The notes: generated by a model not told the origin, from the sequence alone. 64,000 nt of DNA from Microvirga sp. KLBC 81 (GCF_003075415.1 NZ_QDAH01000008.1:62001-126000); one strand, 5' to 3'; numbered from the stretch's first letter, positions 33,100-40,884 are shown. A program made the numbers and translations.

Positions 33100-35553
33100 T
33101 TATCGCGTTGGCGGAGCAGAATTTGCGGGATGCGCACGAGTACGGCCACGGGTCGATCCGGCCTTGGCTGCCGGAGACCGCTTTGCGGCAGGAGTCTTGC
33201 CGCGGCTGTCGCCATGGCCGGCGCTCGCGGTTGCAGGCGACCGGCTCTTGCGGATTGTCGCCCCGTTCGTGTCCTCTGATCTCGCTGCCCTGCGAGAAGC
33301 GTGTGCATCGAGAAAAGCCCTGCACGCTGCAAAGTCCGTCGTGATCTCTGGTGGGCACTCCATGCCGTGTTCTTCGGCCAAGGCCCGCGCATAGCGCACC
33401 ATCGCTTCACTCGGGGGGCGAGGGCCATTCCGAGGCCGGTGTTCTACGGGTTCGGACGATCGGGCTGGCGCATGCTGGTCCAGGAAAGCCCGGCAGATGG
33501 CGCTATTGCTCTTCAGGCCACGAGGTAGTTTCACCCCTTTCCGTGCTGCAAGCGCGGTGGCGAAGGCAATCATGGCCTTGGTTGGCGGCTTCCCGACCGG
33601 GGCAGTACTCGCCGGGAACGTCGTTGGATCTACGGCAACAGTCTGCGACTGTGCAACGGCCCCGATCAGCTCCTGCACACGGGAGCGGGTCCGCTCCTGA
33701 TAGGCTGCGGCTCGACGAATGGCCTCTTCCCGTGTGGTGGCGCGCCCGATCTCGGCGAGATCGGCCTCGAACATCGCCCGGCCGACAGGATCGCCATAGT
33801 TGGGAAAGACACGACGCACGGCTGCGATGAAGGCGAGCCCGATTTCCGTCACTTGGATCGGTGGATCCTTGCCCTTCAGCAACTCGACGTACCGGCTCTT
33901 CTGGAGCTTGGGCAGGATCGTGTCGCGGGTTGCCGCGGTCCCGAGACCTTTAGGCTCGTTCGGGTTCGCCGGATTCTCGAGAGCGGCCTTGAGTGTCGGG
34001 TCTTCCACCTGATCGACGAGTCGGCCCATGACGACCGGCAACTCGCCGCGGGTAATCCGACGCGGTGGCTCGGTCTTGGCCGTTTCGATCCGGGCGTCGG
34101 TTGCTTTCCCGGGCTCGTTATCCTGGACGGGCGGCAGGCGCCCCGTGGTGGGCTCTTCCTCCGCCTTGGCTTTGCCCGGAACAGCTTCGGTATCCTCGTC
34201 AGCCTCCGCCCCGTAGACAGCGCGCCAGCCAGGGGACTTGATCACGCTCCCGCTGATCGAGAACCGTTTCGGGCCGTGTGGCGTCGGCACCTGAACGACG
34301 ACGGTGGTCCGAGCATCAATGCCGTCCGGCAGATGCGCCGCCAGGAAGCTTTTGGCCACCAATTCCCAGAGACGGAGGTGATCGCTGCCGATGCTCCCCG
34401 GCTGGGGCACCTTGCGCAGCGGCACGATCGCGTGGTGCTCGCCTGGATCCTTGACGTAATGGCCCTTGTTACCCTTGCGGAATACGAGGTCAGCCTCGGC
34501 CGGTATGAAGCTCGCGAGATCGGTCAGGATGCCGACAACGCTCCCGATCACGGCGCGGGCATCGCCTGTCTGGCTCTCCGGCAGGTGCTCGGACTCAGTG
34601 CGGGGATAGGTCAGGTATCCCTGATCGTAGAGGTCCTGGGCGAGTTTCGCCGTATGCTGCGGATCCCAGCCGAACCGCTTGGCGCAGCGGCGGGCGAGGG
34701 TGTCTTTCGAGAACAGGCGAGGGGGCGACCGACGAACGTCCTTCTGCTCGACGCCGAGGGGACCCGACCAGGAGATAGCTGCCTGCTGGATCGTCTCTGC
34801 GAACTGCTTGTCCAGGATCTTGTCTTTCGGAGCGTGCCAGAGGGTGATCTCGGCACCGCTGTCCGCCATCACTTTCAGAGCAATCTTGAAATAGTCCTGC
34901 GGAACGAAGTCGCGGATGCGTTGCTCAAGGTCGGCCAGGATGGCAAGCGTCGGGGTCTGCACCCCGCCAAAACGCCAGGGCTCCCGGAACGCTGGCGGGC
35001 GAAGCCGCAGGGACATGGCCCGGGTGCCGTTGAGACCGAGGTGATAGTCCTCATACTGGCGGCAGAGGGCCTCGAGATAAGCCGCATAGTCGCGCTCGCC
35101 GGAATCCGGTTCCTTGGCCATCACTGCAAAGGCACGGCGGATCGAGACCTCATCAAGTGCCCCTAGCTTGAGACGATCCACGCGTCCTCTGTACCCGAGA
35201 TGCTCGAGCACCTCCCAGGCGATCATCGAGCCTTCCCGGCCCGGGTCGGTGGCGATGATGACCCGCTCCACGCCTTTAAGCGCCTGCTTGATCGCCTCGA
35301 TCTTCGGCTTGTGCGACTGGCCGGAGCGGTTGGTGCCGTAGGTGACCGGAATACGCTCGAGCACGATCGGAAGGGCGTCGAAGCGCCAGGGCTTCCACTC
35401 TTCTCGGATACTGCCAGGCTCTTCCGCTGCCAGGAGGTGACCCTCGGCCGAGACGCAGATTGTGCTTGGTGACTTGAAGAACCTCTGCAGCTGGCGCATG
35501 GCCGAGGGCTTCTCGAAGAAGAACAGCGTGCGCGATGCTGATTGAGCGGTCAT
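33100..35553 (-). CDS. Type IA DNA topoisomerase (topoisomerase III-like) with repeated C-terminal module
   Basis: 817 residues. The TOPRIM domain shows TLFFFEKPSAMRQL and IIATDPGREGSMIAWE at about 95-115. The active-site region DQGYLTYPRTESEHLPES at about 315-335 holds the catalytic tyrosine. It relaxes or decatenates DNA by cutting one strand. Residues from about 650 carry two copies of a 40-residue module (A-L-A-x-x-x-G ... C-R-A-F-L-D-x-H-A) at about 656-697 and 713-753, then a basic Ala/Lys/Arg tail. I see no four-Cys zinc fingers. Such topoisomerases are frequent on plasmids and integrative elements of Rhizobiales. It sits in the repeat-bounded patch 30.7-38.7 kb. No clear ribosome site precedes the ATG. 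Confidence 0.85.
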   Translation of the reverse strand: MTAQSASRTLFFFEKPSAMRQLQRFFKSPSTICVSAEGHLLAAEEPGSIREEWKPWRFDALPIVLERIPVTYGTNRSGQSHKPKIEAIKQALKGVERVIIATDPGREGSMIAWEVLEHLGYRGRVDRLKLGALDEVSIRRAFAVMAKEPDSGERDYAAYLEALCRQYEDYHLGLNGTRAMSLRLRPPAFREPWRFGGVQTPTLAILADLEQRIRDFVPQDYFKIALKVMADSGAEITLWHAPKDKILDKQFAETIQQAAISWSGPLGVEQKDVRRSPPRLFSKDTLARRCAKRFGWDPQHTAKLAQDLYDQGYLTYPRTESEHLPESQTGDARAVIGSVVGILTDLASFIPAEADLVFRKGNKGHYVKDPGEHHAIVPLRKVPQPGSIGSDHLRLWELVAKSFLAAHLPDGIDARTTVVVQVPTPHGPKRFSISGSVIKSPGWRAVYGAEADEDTEAVPGKAKAEEEPTTGRLPPVQDNEPGKATDARIETAKTEPPRRITRGELPVVMGRLVDQVEDPTLKAALENPANPNEPKGLGTAATRDTILPKLQKSRYVELLKGKDPPIQVTEIGLAFIAAVRRVFPNYGDPVGRAMFEADLAEIGRATTREEAIRRAAAYQERTRSRVQELIGAVAQSQTVAVDPTTFPASTAPVGKPPTKAMIAFATALAARKGVKLPRGLKSNSAICRAFLDQHAPARSSEPVEHRPRNGPRPPSEAMVRYARALAEEHGMECPPEITTDFAACRAFLDAHASRRAARSEDTNGATIRKSRSPATASAGHGDSRGKTPAAKRSPAAKAGSTRGRTRAHPANSAPPTR

Positions 35554-35754
35554 GACTCAAGTGGCTTTGAGCGGAACATAAAAGGAACATTAGTCGTGCA
35601 GCCTCACCCGGTCAATGACTGGGGGTCGCTGTGGCGAAATGGCCAGACGAGAGGCTCTTAATTTTGAAAAGGAGTGGCGCCATATCAACGATCGGGCGGA
35701 GCTAGCGACCCACGGTACCTTGGAAGACTAGGGGAAAAACAGCTGCCGGGGCTC

Positions 35755-35842
35755 TGATTCCGCGGTGTTCTAGACTCCACTGCGGATCATCCCTTGGACA
35801 GGTCTGCTCTGGCCCAAGCCGGAGCAGGCCTTTATTGTTTTT
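35755..35842 (+). ncRNA. Candidate small RNA ending in an intrinsic terminator
   Basis: The 330-bp gap between two leftward genes holds, on the + strand, a hairpin CCGCGGTG/CACTGCGG (35759-35784, one mismatch). A textbook terminator follows: arms CTGCTCTGGC (35804-35813) and GCCGGAGCAG (35818-35827), loop CCAA, then GCCTTTATTGTTTTT. No + strand gene lies upstream of it, so it should end a non-coding transcript. I could not identify the promoter or match a known RNA family. The rest of 35554-35885 shows no supportable gene. Confidence 0.4.
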
Positions 35843-35885
35843 AGGGAACTTTAGTCTGGCGTTCCCTGTGGGCTTGGACGGCCAT

Positions 35886-36191
35886 CTACGCTCCACGGCT
35901 TTCAAGATAGGCCCGGGCCGTTTTGATGGCGCTTTCGCACTGCGGCGATGTGCTTAGCACATCTTCGGGGGCCGCCCTGCCGGTCCAGACGTCGAGGGCG
36001 GTTGTCACCACCCAGACAGGCTCCGCCATGGCTCGTTCCGCAAGTCTCGGCAGCGAACCCTCGGCACATGCTCTCACATCCGCAATGATAGCCTGAGGCG
36101 CTCGCACTTCCGCGAGTCGCTTGTTCATCTCATCCTGGAGAGGATCAACAACGAGCAGGTTGATGACGAAAGCGAGAATGTCCTGGAGCAT
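35886..36191 (-). CDS. Hypothetical small protein
   Basis: 101 residues starting MLQDILAFVINLLVVDPLQDEMNKRLAEVR. The first 17 residues are hydrophobic, a possible membrane anchor or uncleaved signal. The rest is helical with RLAERAMAEPVWVVTTALDVWTG and one cysteine near the end (SPQCES). I do not recognise a family, although the coding pattern and the AGAGGT ribosome site are convincing. No operon partner is seen; the neighbours are the topoisomerase gene and the divergent glycine-rich protein. Confidence 0.6.
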   Translation of the reverse strand: MLQDILAFVINLLVVDPLQDEMNKRLAEVRAPQAIIADVRACAEGSLPRLAERAMAEPVWVVTTALDVWTGRAAPEDVLSTSPQCESAIKTARAYLESRGA

Positions 36192-36494
36192 GCCTACCTC
36201 TTTGCTGGCCGTCAGATCAGTGGGGATCCGACATCACGTAAGTGCCAGCTGGCTCACGTCAGAGGGGTCCGGATCAAGGGTCTCCCGTGAGGTAAGCGTA
36301 ACCGGGAAGGGTTCAAGGCCTCTTTTCTGAAAACCGGGCAGGGTTCTGCTGATTGAATGGCCGAGGCTCCAACTCGACAAGACAAATATACCTCGTGATT
36401 ACCCACTCTTGAGAATTTATCGGAACCTTCCGCGAATTTTCCTACTTCCTTTGGAGAGGGGGCTCTTGAACCGCTTGTCCAAGGGAGAGTGGAA
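36192..36494. other. Intergenic control region, no gene seen
   Basis: Divergent upstream region for the small hypothetical protein (leftward) and the glycine-rich secreted protein (rightward). I see no convincing ORF, repeat or operator. A GGGAGAG ribosome site for the rightward gene ends the region. Confidence 0.5.
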
Positions 36495-37304
36495 ATGAGT
36501 TCATCTGGATTGCTGCGCCGACATCGCAAGGAAACACTGACAGGTGCAGCTCTGTTGCTTGTGTCGTGCTTGGCTTGGCAGCCTTCTGTTGCCCAGGTCG
36601 GTGTCGGAGGCGGGGCCGGCATCGGCGGCTCCGGCGGGATCGGTGCTGGTGTCGGTGCGAGCATCGGTGGATCTGATGGTGTAAGCGCTGGAGCAGGTGC
36701 CAGCATTGGCGGTTCGGGCGGGATCTCTGCAGGTGCGGGGGCAAGCCTTGGCGGCTCCAGCGGCACCAATGCAGGAGTTGGCGCCAGCGTGGGCGACTCA
36801 GGTGGCGTGACGGCTGGGGGTGGCGCCAGTCTAGGCGGTTCCAATGGAGTCAACGCTGGTGCGGGAGCCAATATCGGTGGATCTGATGGCGTCAGTGCTG
36901 GTCTGGGTGCCAGCATCGGAGACTCGAACGGGATCAGCGCTGGCGGCGCTGCGAATGTCGGCGGCTCGAGCGGCGTGAATGTCGGAGTAGGTGCCAGCAT
37001 TGGCGGCAGCTCCGGGGGCGGGGTTTCGCCGGGCAGTCCCGGTGGGGGCGGCTCCTCTCCTCCCGTGCAGCCTGGAAACATTCGGAATCCCGCCACAACA
37101 GGCAGCATCAATCCAGACCTGGCCGCACCGGGAACGGTCGATCGTGCAACAACGGCCCGCCTTGCGGCCGAACTCAACCGCATGAGCGAAAACCAACGTC
37201 AGCAGTTGCGGCGAAGCTGTGCAACGGTGCTTGCTTCCCCCAACAATTACGAGGCGGATATGACGGCTTTGTGCAACCTGATGAGCCGGATGTCCTCACG
37301 GTAA
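36495..37304 (+). CDS. Secreted glycine-rich protein with 14-residue tandem repeats
   Basis: 269 residues. A signal peptide (ETLTGAALLLVSCLAW, cleavage probably at V-A-Q near 34) leads into about nine tandem 14-residue units, consensus G-A-S-I-G-G-S-x-G-V-S-A-G-x (residues about 37-170). A Gly/Ser/Pro linker follows. The conserved helical C-terminus, about 225-269, reads TARLAAELNRMSENQRQQLR and carries two cysteines (SCATVL, ALCNLM). The regular hydrophobic position every seven residues suggests a flat beta-solenoid or glycine-rich helix bundle. A cell-surface or matrix role is inference. The ATG at 36495 is preferred over a GTG two codons upstream. No partner genes. Confidence 0.78.
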   Translation: MSSSGLLRRHRKETLTGAALLLVSCLAWQPSVAQVGVGGGAGIGGSGGIGAGVGASIGGSDGVSAGAGASIGGSGGISAGAGASLGGSSGTNAGVGASVGDSGGVTAGGGASLGGSNGVNAGAGANIGGSDGVSAGLGASIGDSNGISAGGAANVGGSSGVNVGVGASIGGSSGGGVSPGSPGGGGSSPPVQPGNIRNPATTGSINPDLAAPGTVDRATTARLAAELNRMSENQRQQLRRSCATVLASPNNYEADMTALCNLMSRMSSR

Positions 37305-37453
37305 GAGGCGCAAAGAGGGTGGAGAGGGGGCCTCCACCCACTTCCTTTTGCCCACCTCCTTTTGCGACCAAGCGCGACAGTATGCTTTGAGCGAACATCG
37401 CTTCCCTTGAAGCGCCTCTTGATCGTCAGTCTGATCTTCGAACGAGGTTCCTC

Positions 37454-37696
37454 ATGTTCACACACGAGCAGATTTGGGCTGCATTCGAAGTCATTGCGGA
37501 GAGGTGCGGAATGTCATTATCCGCCCTCAGCAAGAGCGCTGGCTTGGACCCGACATCGTTTAACCTGTCAAAACGGTATGGTCCTGGCGGCCGGAAGCGA
37601 TGGCCATCAACCGAAACCCTCGCAAGGGTTCTCCAGGTCGCCAACCTGGATATGAGAGCTTTTGCTGAGATTCTCGGTACTGAGGCAGAAAACTGA
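37454..37696 (+). CDS. Helix-turn-helix repressor domain protein (S24-type N-terminus only)
   Basis: 80 residues: FTHEQIWAAFEVIAERCGMS, LSALSKSAGLDPTSFNLSKR and RKRWPSTETLARVLQVANLD. This is the DNA-binding N-terminus of the LexA/CI-like repressors common in Rhizobiales, which normally continue into an S24 peptidase domain. Here the frame stops at residue 80, so the self-cleaving domain is missing. It could be a genuine short Cro-like protein or a truncated prophage-type repressor. GAGG precedes the ATG. The PilZ remnant begins 4 bases after its stop. Confidence 0.7.
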   Translation: MFTHEQIWAAFEVIAERCGMSLSALSKSAGLDPTSFNLSKRYGPGGRKRWPSTETLARVLQVANLDMRAFAEILGTEAEN

Positions 37697-37700
37697 GCAC

Positions 37701-38116
37701 ATGGATCTCCGTCATCGCATCGCAGGTGCAAGCGTTTCCCGACCATTCTGGAAGGGTGCGTCAGGCTTGAGGCTCAGGCACATTCTATCCCATGCCGCAT
37801 CCGTGACCTTTCGGCGACTGGAGCACGGATTGGACTGGCCGCAGATGTTGAACTCCCAGGCGAATTCGAGCTGAACATCCCCAGGCTCCAACTATCCCTG
37901 AAGGTTCGTTTGGTCTGGTCCAGAGCTAAGAGCCATGGCGTGATGTTCCTCGAGGATCTCGGCCAGACATCAAACGGCGATGTGATGAGCTTTCTCAACG
38001 CGCTCGCAGCTCCAGACGACGGAAACTATTCAGATGCCGTCTCGGAAAGATCCACTCCGCCATTCAAAGGAGCACGCGAGAAGCAGTTGCCGCTCCTGTC
38101 GCGAAAATCAGGTTGA
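37701..38116 (+). pseudogene. PilZ-domain protein, frameshifted
   Basis: Read from the ATG at 37701 the first codons give MDLRHR. The PilZ core lies in another frame: LEGCVRLEAQAHSIPCRI, RDLSATGARIGLAADVELPG, EFELNIPRLQLSLKVRLVW and SRAKSHGVMFLEDL, ending at 38116. R-x-x-x-R and D-x-S-x-x-G-A are the c-di-GMP-binding signature of PilZ. No usable start codon exists in the core frame after the preceding stop, so a single indel between about 37715 and 37735 has split the gene. A sequencing error is the alternative. Confidence 0.65.
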
Positions 38117-38607
38117 ACTACCGCGTTTCATGCGTCTCACATGTCCTCAAGGCGTATGTGAGCGGCGACGACAAAAACCCGCCAACAGACCTGAACGGTG
38201 CCTGTCGTCGAGGCTATGGCATGAAGGGATGAAGTCGGGTTAGGAGCGCCATGCTCAATAAGGCTGGATTCTCGTTCGGTTATCCGTCGGCGGTTGGCTC
38301 ATGCTCGCCGATCGGGCCGACAGCAAAAACCCCTCTGCCAGGACAAGTGCTTCATCAGGGATCATAGCTATGAGACGCCGCTGCCGGCGCCCAACCACGA
38401 AATCCTGTGGTGTTTCGGCATCCTCAAGAACCGTCAGCACATCCTGCCTGTCGAGAGTTCCTGCGGAGAAACTGTCGAAGGCTTGATCTGATCGCGGGCA
38501 AGGGGATCGTCAGGCATGATGAGTATGATCCCGATCGGAAGGATATGGTCACCTGCGTATCAGGCAGGCATGGCTTCTCGTGTGCACGGCAGAGCGCCCT
38601 TGCGGCT
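38117..38607. other. Gene-poor, probably degraded stretch
   Basis: No well-supported gene. A leftward open frame at 38255-38440 (GTG start, 61 codons, with DFVVGRRQRRLIAMIPDEAL) looks protein-like but has no ATG, no ribosome site and no family I recognise. It may be a fragment of an older gene. Confidence 0.4.
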
Positions 38608-38706
38608 AGCGCATCGTGCGGAACCGGAGGTCCGCGTCAGCGACCCGAAGGGCCACGCCAGTGAAAAGTGGATCCGGTTTTCCACTTTTCACGTCCGAGG
38701 CTCTAG
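38608..38706. repeat. Dispersed palindromic repeat, copy D
   Basis: Nearly identical to copy A over its first 77 bases and ending with the same GAGGCTCTAG. It includes an added inner hairpin GTGAAAAGTGG...CCACTTTTCAC. As in copy A, the terminal CTA gives the TAG stop codon of the leftward gene (DUF6894). Confidence 0.8.
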
Positions 38707-38969
38707 TGAACGCCTCCTGTCGTAACCGACATGCTCGCGAGCAGGTCCCAAATCTCAGCACTCTGCTGCACAGGGGTCACCAGAACCGTCCGCCCGTCCG
38801 CGTCGGTCACTTCGAAGCGCATCTTCGGCTGAACGGTCGTCTCTCTCGCGAATTCGTCTGCGCTCTGAATGACTTCCATCAGCAATGCGACGCGATCGGG
38901 CAGTTCGATCCCATCCTGATCCTCGATCAGGCCGAATTCGTCCCGGATATGGAAATAGTAGATCCCCAT
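38703..38969 (-). CDS. DUF6894 family protein
   Basis: 88 residues from the ATG at 38969 (MGIYYFHIRDEFGLIEDQDG), the characteristic opening of DUF6894 proteins, which are numerous in Bradyrhizobium, Methylobacterium and Microvirga. The pattern Y-F-H-x-x-D, a D-x-x-G turn, then ADEFARE and MRFEVTDADGRTVLVTP is complete. Function is unknown. The frame continues nine codons upstream, but the family starts at this ATG. The stop codon is contributed by repeat copy D. Confidence 0.78.
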   Translation of the reverse strand: MGIYYFHIRDEFGLIEDQDGIELPDRVALLMEVIQSADEFARETTVQPKMRFEVTDADGRTVLVTPVQQSAEIWDLLASMSVTTGGVH

Positions 38970-39157
38970 CTGGGTCCCTGCCGTCTGATGTTTCATTGCT
39001 GCGCCGTGCCTTTGGTAGGCCGATAGAGCTCCGCTGCCTATCCGGCTAAATGGCCTAATCCGATTCCTCTCCTCCGGTTATCTGTCCTAAGGAACCCGCG
39101 CGCCTCCGCATGCATTCCTAACTATGGCTTTATGGGTACTCCCAAAGGAGAAAGGCA

Positions 39158-39820
39158 ATGGACAAGGCTGACCAAGTCGCGTTGGTCGCCGGCAGGAACG
39201 AATACCTCCGGCTGGCTCTTAAGACGATTTTGACGGATCAGCTTGGATTTACCGACATTGTTCAAGCCGCCTCTCTTGACGAGGCCATGGAGCAACTCTC
39301 TCACAAGCCCAAGAAATCGCTCGCGCTGTTTGATGATGCGCTGCCTGGAATCAAGAGTGTTGCCTGCCTGACGGCAGTGCGGGACTGCTTCCCGAATCTT
39401 CGGCTGGCGGTCCTGTCGAAGTCGCACGAGAAGCAGGATGTCCTTGCAGCCCTGGAAGCCGGTGTTCACGGCTATGTGCCGAAGGCGATCGGCCCAGCTC
39501 AACTGACAGCGGCGCTGAGGCTGATCATGGATGGCCACATTTATGTTCCGCCAATTGTTGCTTCGATCCGACCTGCCTCGGAGGGCGTGCAGGTGCTGCA
39601 ATCCGTGCCGCCGGTGAAGCCCCCGATCGACAACCTGACCCCGCGCCAGAGGGAGGTTCTTGAGCTTCTGATGCAAGGCAAATCAAACAAGGAAATTGCC
39701 CGCGACCTGAAACTCGGCGAAGGAACGGTCAAGATACACATGGCGGCGCTGTTTCGGGTGTTCGGTGCCAGGTCACGGGCCGCCGTGGCAGCGGCGGGAT
39801 CACAATTACTATCCAGCTGA
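39158..39820 (+). CDS. LuxR/NarL-family response regulator
   Basis: 220 residues. The receiver domain spans about 5-125 with LALFDDALPG as the phospho-acceptor region, LAVLSKSHEKQ and HGYVPKAIG (K near 106). The helix-turn-helix LuxR domain follows: NLTPRQREVLELLMQGKSNK, EIARDLKLGEGTVKIHM. It binds DNA when phosphorylated by a sensor kinase; no kinase gene is adjacent. Ribosome site AAAGGAGAAAGG. The next short gene resembles NepR, the anti-sigma part of the general stress response, but whether the two are linked is unknown. Confidence 0.88.
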   Translation: MDKADQVALVAGRNEYLRLALKTILTDQLGFTDIVQAASLDEAMEQLSHKPKKSLALFDDALPGIKSVACLTAVRDCFPNLRLAVLSKSHEKQDVLAALEAGVHGYVPKAIGPAQLTAALRLIMDGHIYVPPIVASIRPASEGVQVLQSVPPVKPPIDNLTPRQREVLELLMQGKSNKEIARDLKLGEGTVKIHMAALFRVFGARSRAAVAAAGSQLLSS

Positions 39821-39848
39821 TGGAAGTGACAGTCGCACCCGGTTCCGA

Positions 39849-40031
39849 ATGGATCATCCCGTCATGTTGGCCAACGAGAGCATCTGGAGCAGAAGACTTT
39901 ATACACCAGCTCCAATTGCATATGCGGATCTCATGGCTCACCTCGGGCGAGAGTTGGCCCTCGTATATGACGTCAGCGTACAAGAACCTCTACCGGAGCG
40001 GTGGTCGCAACTCCTCAATCGGCTACCGTGA
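39849..40031 (+). CDS. NepR-like small protein (putative anti-sigma factor)
   Basis: 60 residues. The C-terminal half, AHLGRELALVYDVSVQEPLP, then ERWSQLLNRL, matches the NepR pattern (G-x-x-L-R-x-x-Y-x-x-x-x-x-E-P-(V/L)-P-(D/E)-R-x-x-x-L-L-x-x-L). NepR binds the stress sigma factor EcfG and is titrated by PhyR. No ecfG or phyR is adjacent, so this is likely an orphan paralogue. The start is uncertain (ATG 39849 or 39864, no clear ribosome site). The remaining 40032-40242 shows nothing I can support. Confidence 0.5.
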   Translation: MDHPVMLANESIWSRRLYTPAPIAYADLMAHLGRELALVYDVSVQEPLPERWSQLLNRLP

Positions 40032-40242
40032 CCTGCAGAGAGCCGAGACATGGAGGGGTTACGAGCCGATCCGCTCTCGTCATTAAGTGGACTGGAGCTG
40101 TTTCCATTGGCCTGGAATCGGCTCTCGTCTTTGCCGGGCCGCATTTTTGACGGTGAACCGGAGCCACTTCACCGAAAAAGGCTCTAGTGGGCCTCAGGCA
40201 GCGCCCTACCTTCTCCCGGTAGGAACAGCCGGGAGCATCCAG

Positions 40243-40461
40243 ATGTCTGACCATATCTATAAGGTGGTTGAACTCGTTGGTTCATCTGAGACCAGCATCG
40301 AGGATGCCATCCAAACCGCTATCAAGCGCGCGGATCAGACTCTCAGGAACCTGCGCTGGTTCGAGGTCGTGCAGACCCGGGGCCAGGTCGAGAACGGTGA
40401 GGTCCGCCATTATCAGGTCGTGTTGAAGGCTGGCTTTACGCTGGAGGGTGAGTACCCGTAG
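40243..40461 (+). CDS. Dodecin family flavin-binding protein
   Basis: 72 residues, the full dodecin length. [53 protein letters not shown] and LKAGFTLE match the family. The tryptophan in N-L-R-W-F-E-V stacks on flavin in known dodecins, which assemble as hollow dodecamers and store or sequester flavin. GGGAGC lies about 10 bases upstream of the ATG. It is apparently monocistronic. Confidence 0.9.
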   Translation: MSDHIYKVVELVGSSETSIEDAIQTAIKRADQTLRNLRWFEVVQTRGQVENGEVRHYQVVLKAGFTLEGEYP

Positions 40462-40546
40462 CACGAGGGTCACGGGAGCACATCACTCCAGCATCAGACG
40501 ACAGGCCCAGCCCCTGCCGAAGCCCCATCTGCGGCTTCCGGTTCGA

Positions 40547-40741
40547 TCAATCGGGAATGATCTTGATGTCCCTGCTCCCGCACCTGGAGCACTTGAGCTT
40601 CAACCCAATGTCGGGAACGGATATCTCATCCGGCCGTCCATCCATGTTCACGATAGCCTCTTGGCCACAACCGAGCGTCTGGCAGGTGGCTTCAACCGAG
40701 CGGGCTCCGTATTCTCGCATGCTGGCGAGGTCCATGGGCAC
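40547..40741 (-). CDS. Small zinc-ribbon-like protein, conserved in Rhizobiales
   Basis: 64 residues with two cysteine pairs, ATCQTLGCGQ at about 19-26 and LKCSRCGS at about 49-56, separated by EAIVNMDGRPDEISVPDIG. The general pattern D-L-x-x-M-R-x-x-G-x-R-S ... C ... V-P-x-x-G ... C-x-x-C-G is one I know from small rhizobial proteins of unknown function, probably a zinc ribbon. The GTG at 40741 fits the M-P-x-D-L start; an ATG at 40735 is possible. Confidence 0.65.
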   Translation of the reverse strand: MPMDLASMREYGARSVEATCQTLGCGQEAIVNMDGRPDEISVPDIGLKLKCSRCGSRDIKIIPD

Positions 40742-40815
40742 AATCTCGTTGCCGTCCTTGTCATAGGAACGGCGAGGATTGCGAGGCGCGAGACTTCAGG
40801 CAAGGAGTGCCGAAC

Positions 40816-40884
40816 TCAACGGCGCTTTTTGTCGGTCACGTCAATCGTGACCTGATTCCCGGAGATTGGATCGAGAATGGTCAT
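40816..40884 (-). CDS. Very small ORF (22 codons) with strong ribosome site
   Basis: ATG at 40884, stop TGA at 40816. The product is MTILDPISGNQVTIDVTDKK plus two arginines. AAGGAGA sits at ideal distance upstream, the strongest ribosome site in this patch. The opening M-T-I-L-D-P-x-x-G-x-x-V-T-I recalls very small unannotated rhizobial proteins. It precedes the zinc-ribbon-like gene in the same direction. Function unknown; it could also be a leader peptide. Confidence 0.45.
   Translation of the reverse strand: MTILDPISGNQVTIDVTDKKRR

Noticed and set aside
33853..35166. 437-codon + strand frame opposite the topoisomerase
   Set aside because: Antisense shadow of the TOPRIM and active-site coding sequence; no ribosome site or motifs.
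36600..37030. DNA-level tandem 42-bp repeats considered as a CRISPR or satellite array
   Set aside because: The units are imperfect, contiguous and in frame, encoding 14-residue protein repeats; there are no spacers.
36254..37183. 309-codon proline-rich frame opposite the glycine-rich protein
   Set aside because: The repeats are simply the complement of GGT/GGC-rich codons; the + strand has a signal peptide, ribosome site and conserved C-terminus.
38255..38440. 61-codon leftward frame with protein-like composition
   Set aside because: GTG start only, no ribosome site and no known family; kept only as a remark for the degraded stretch.
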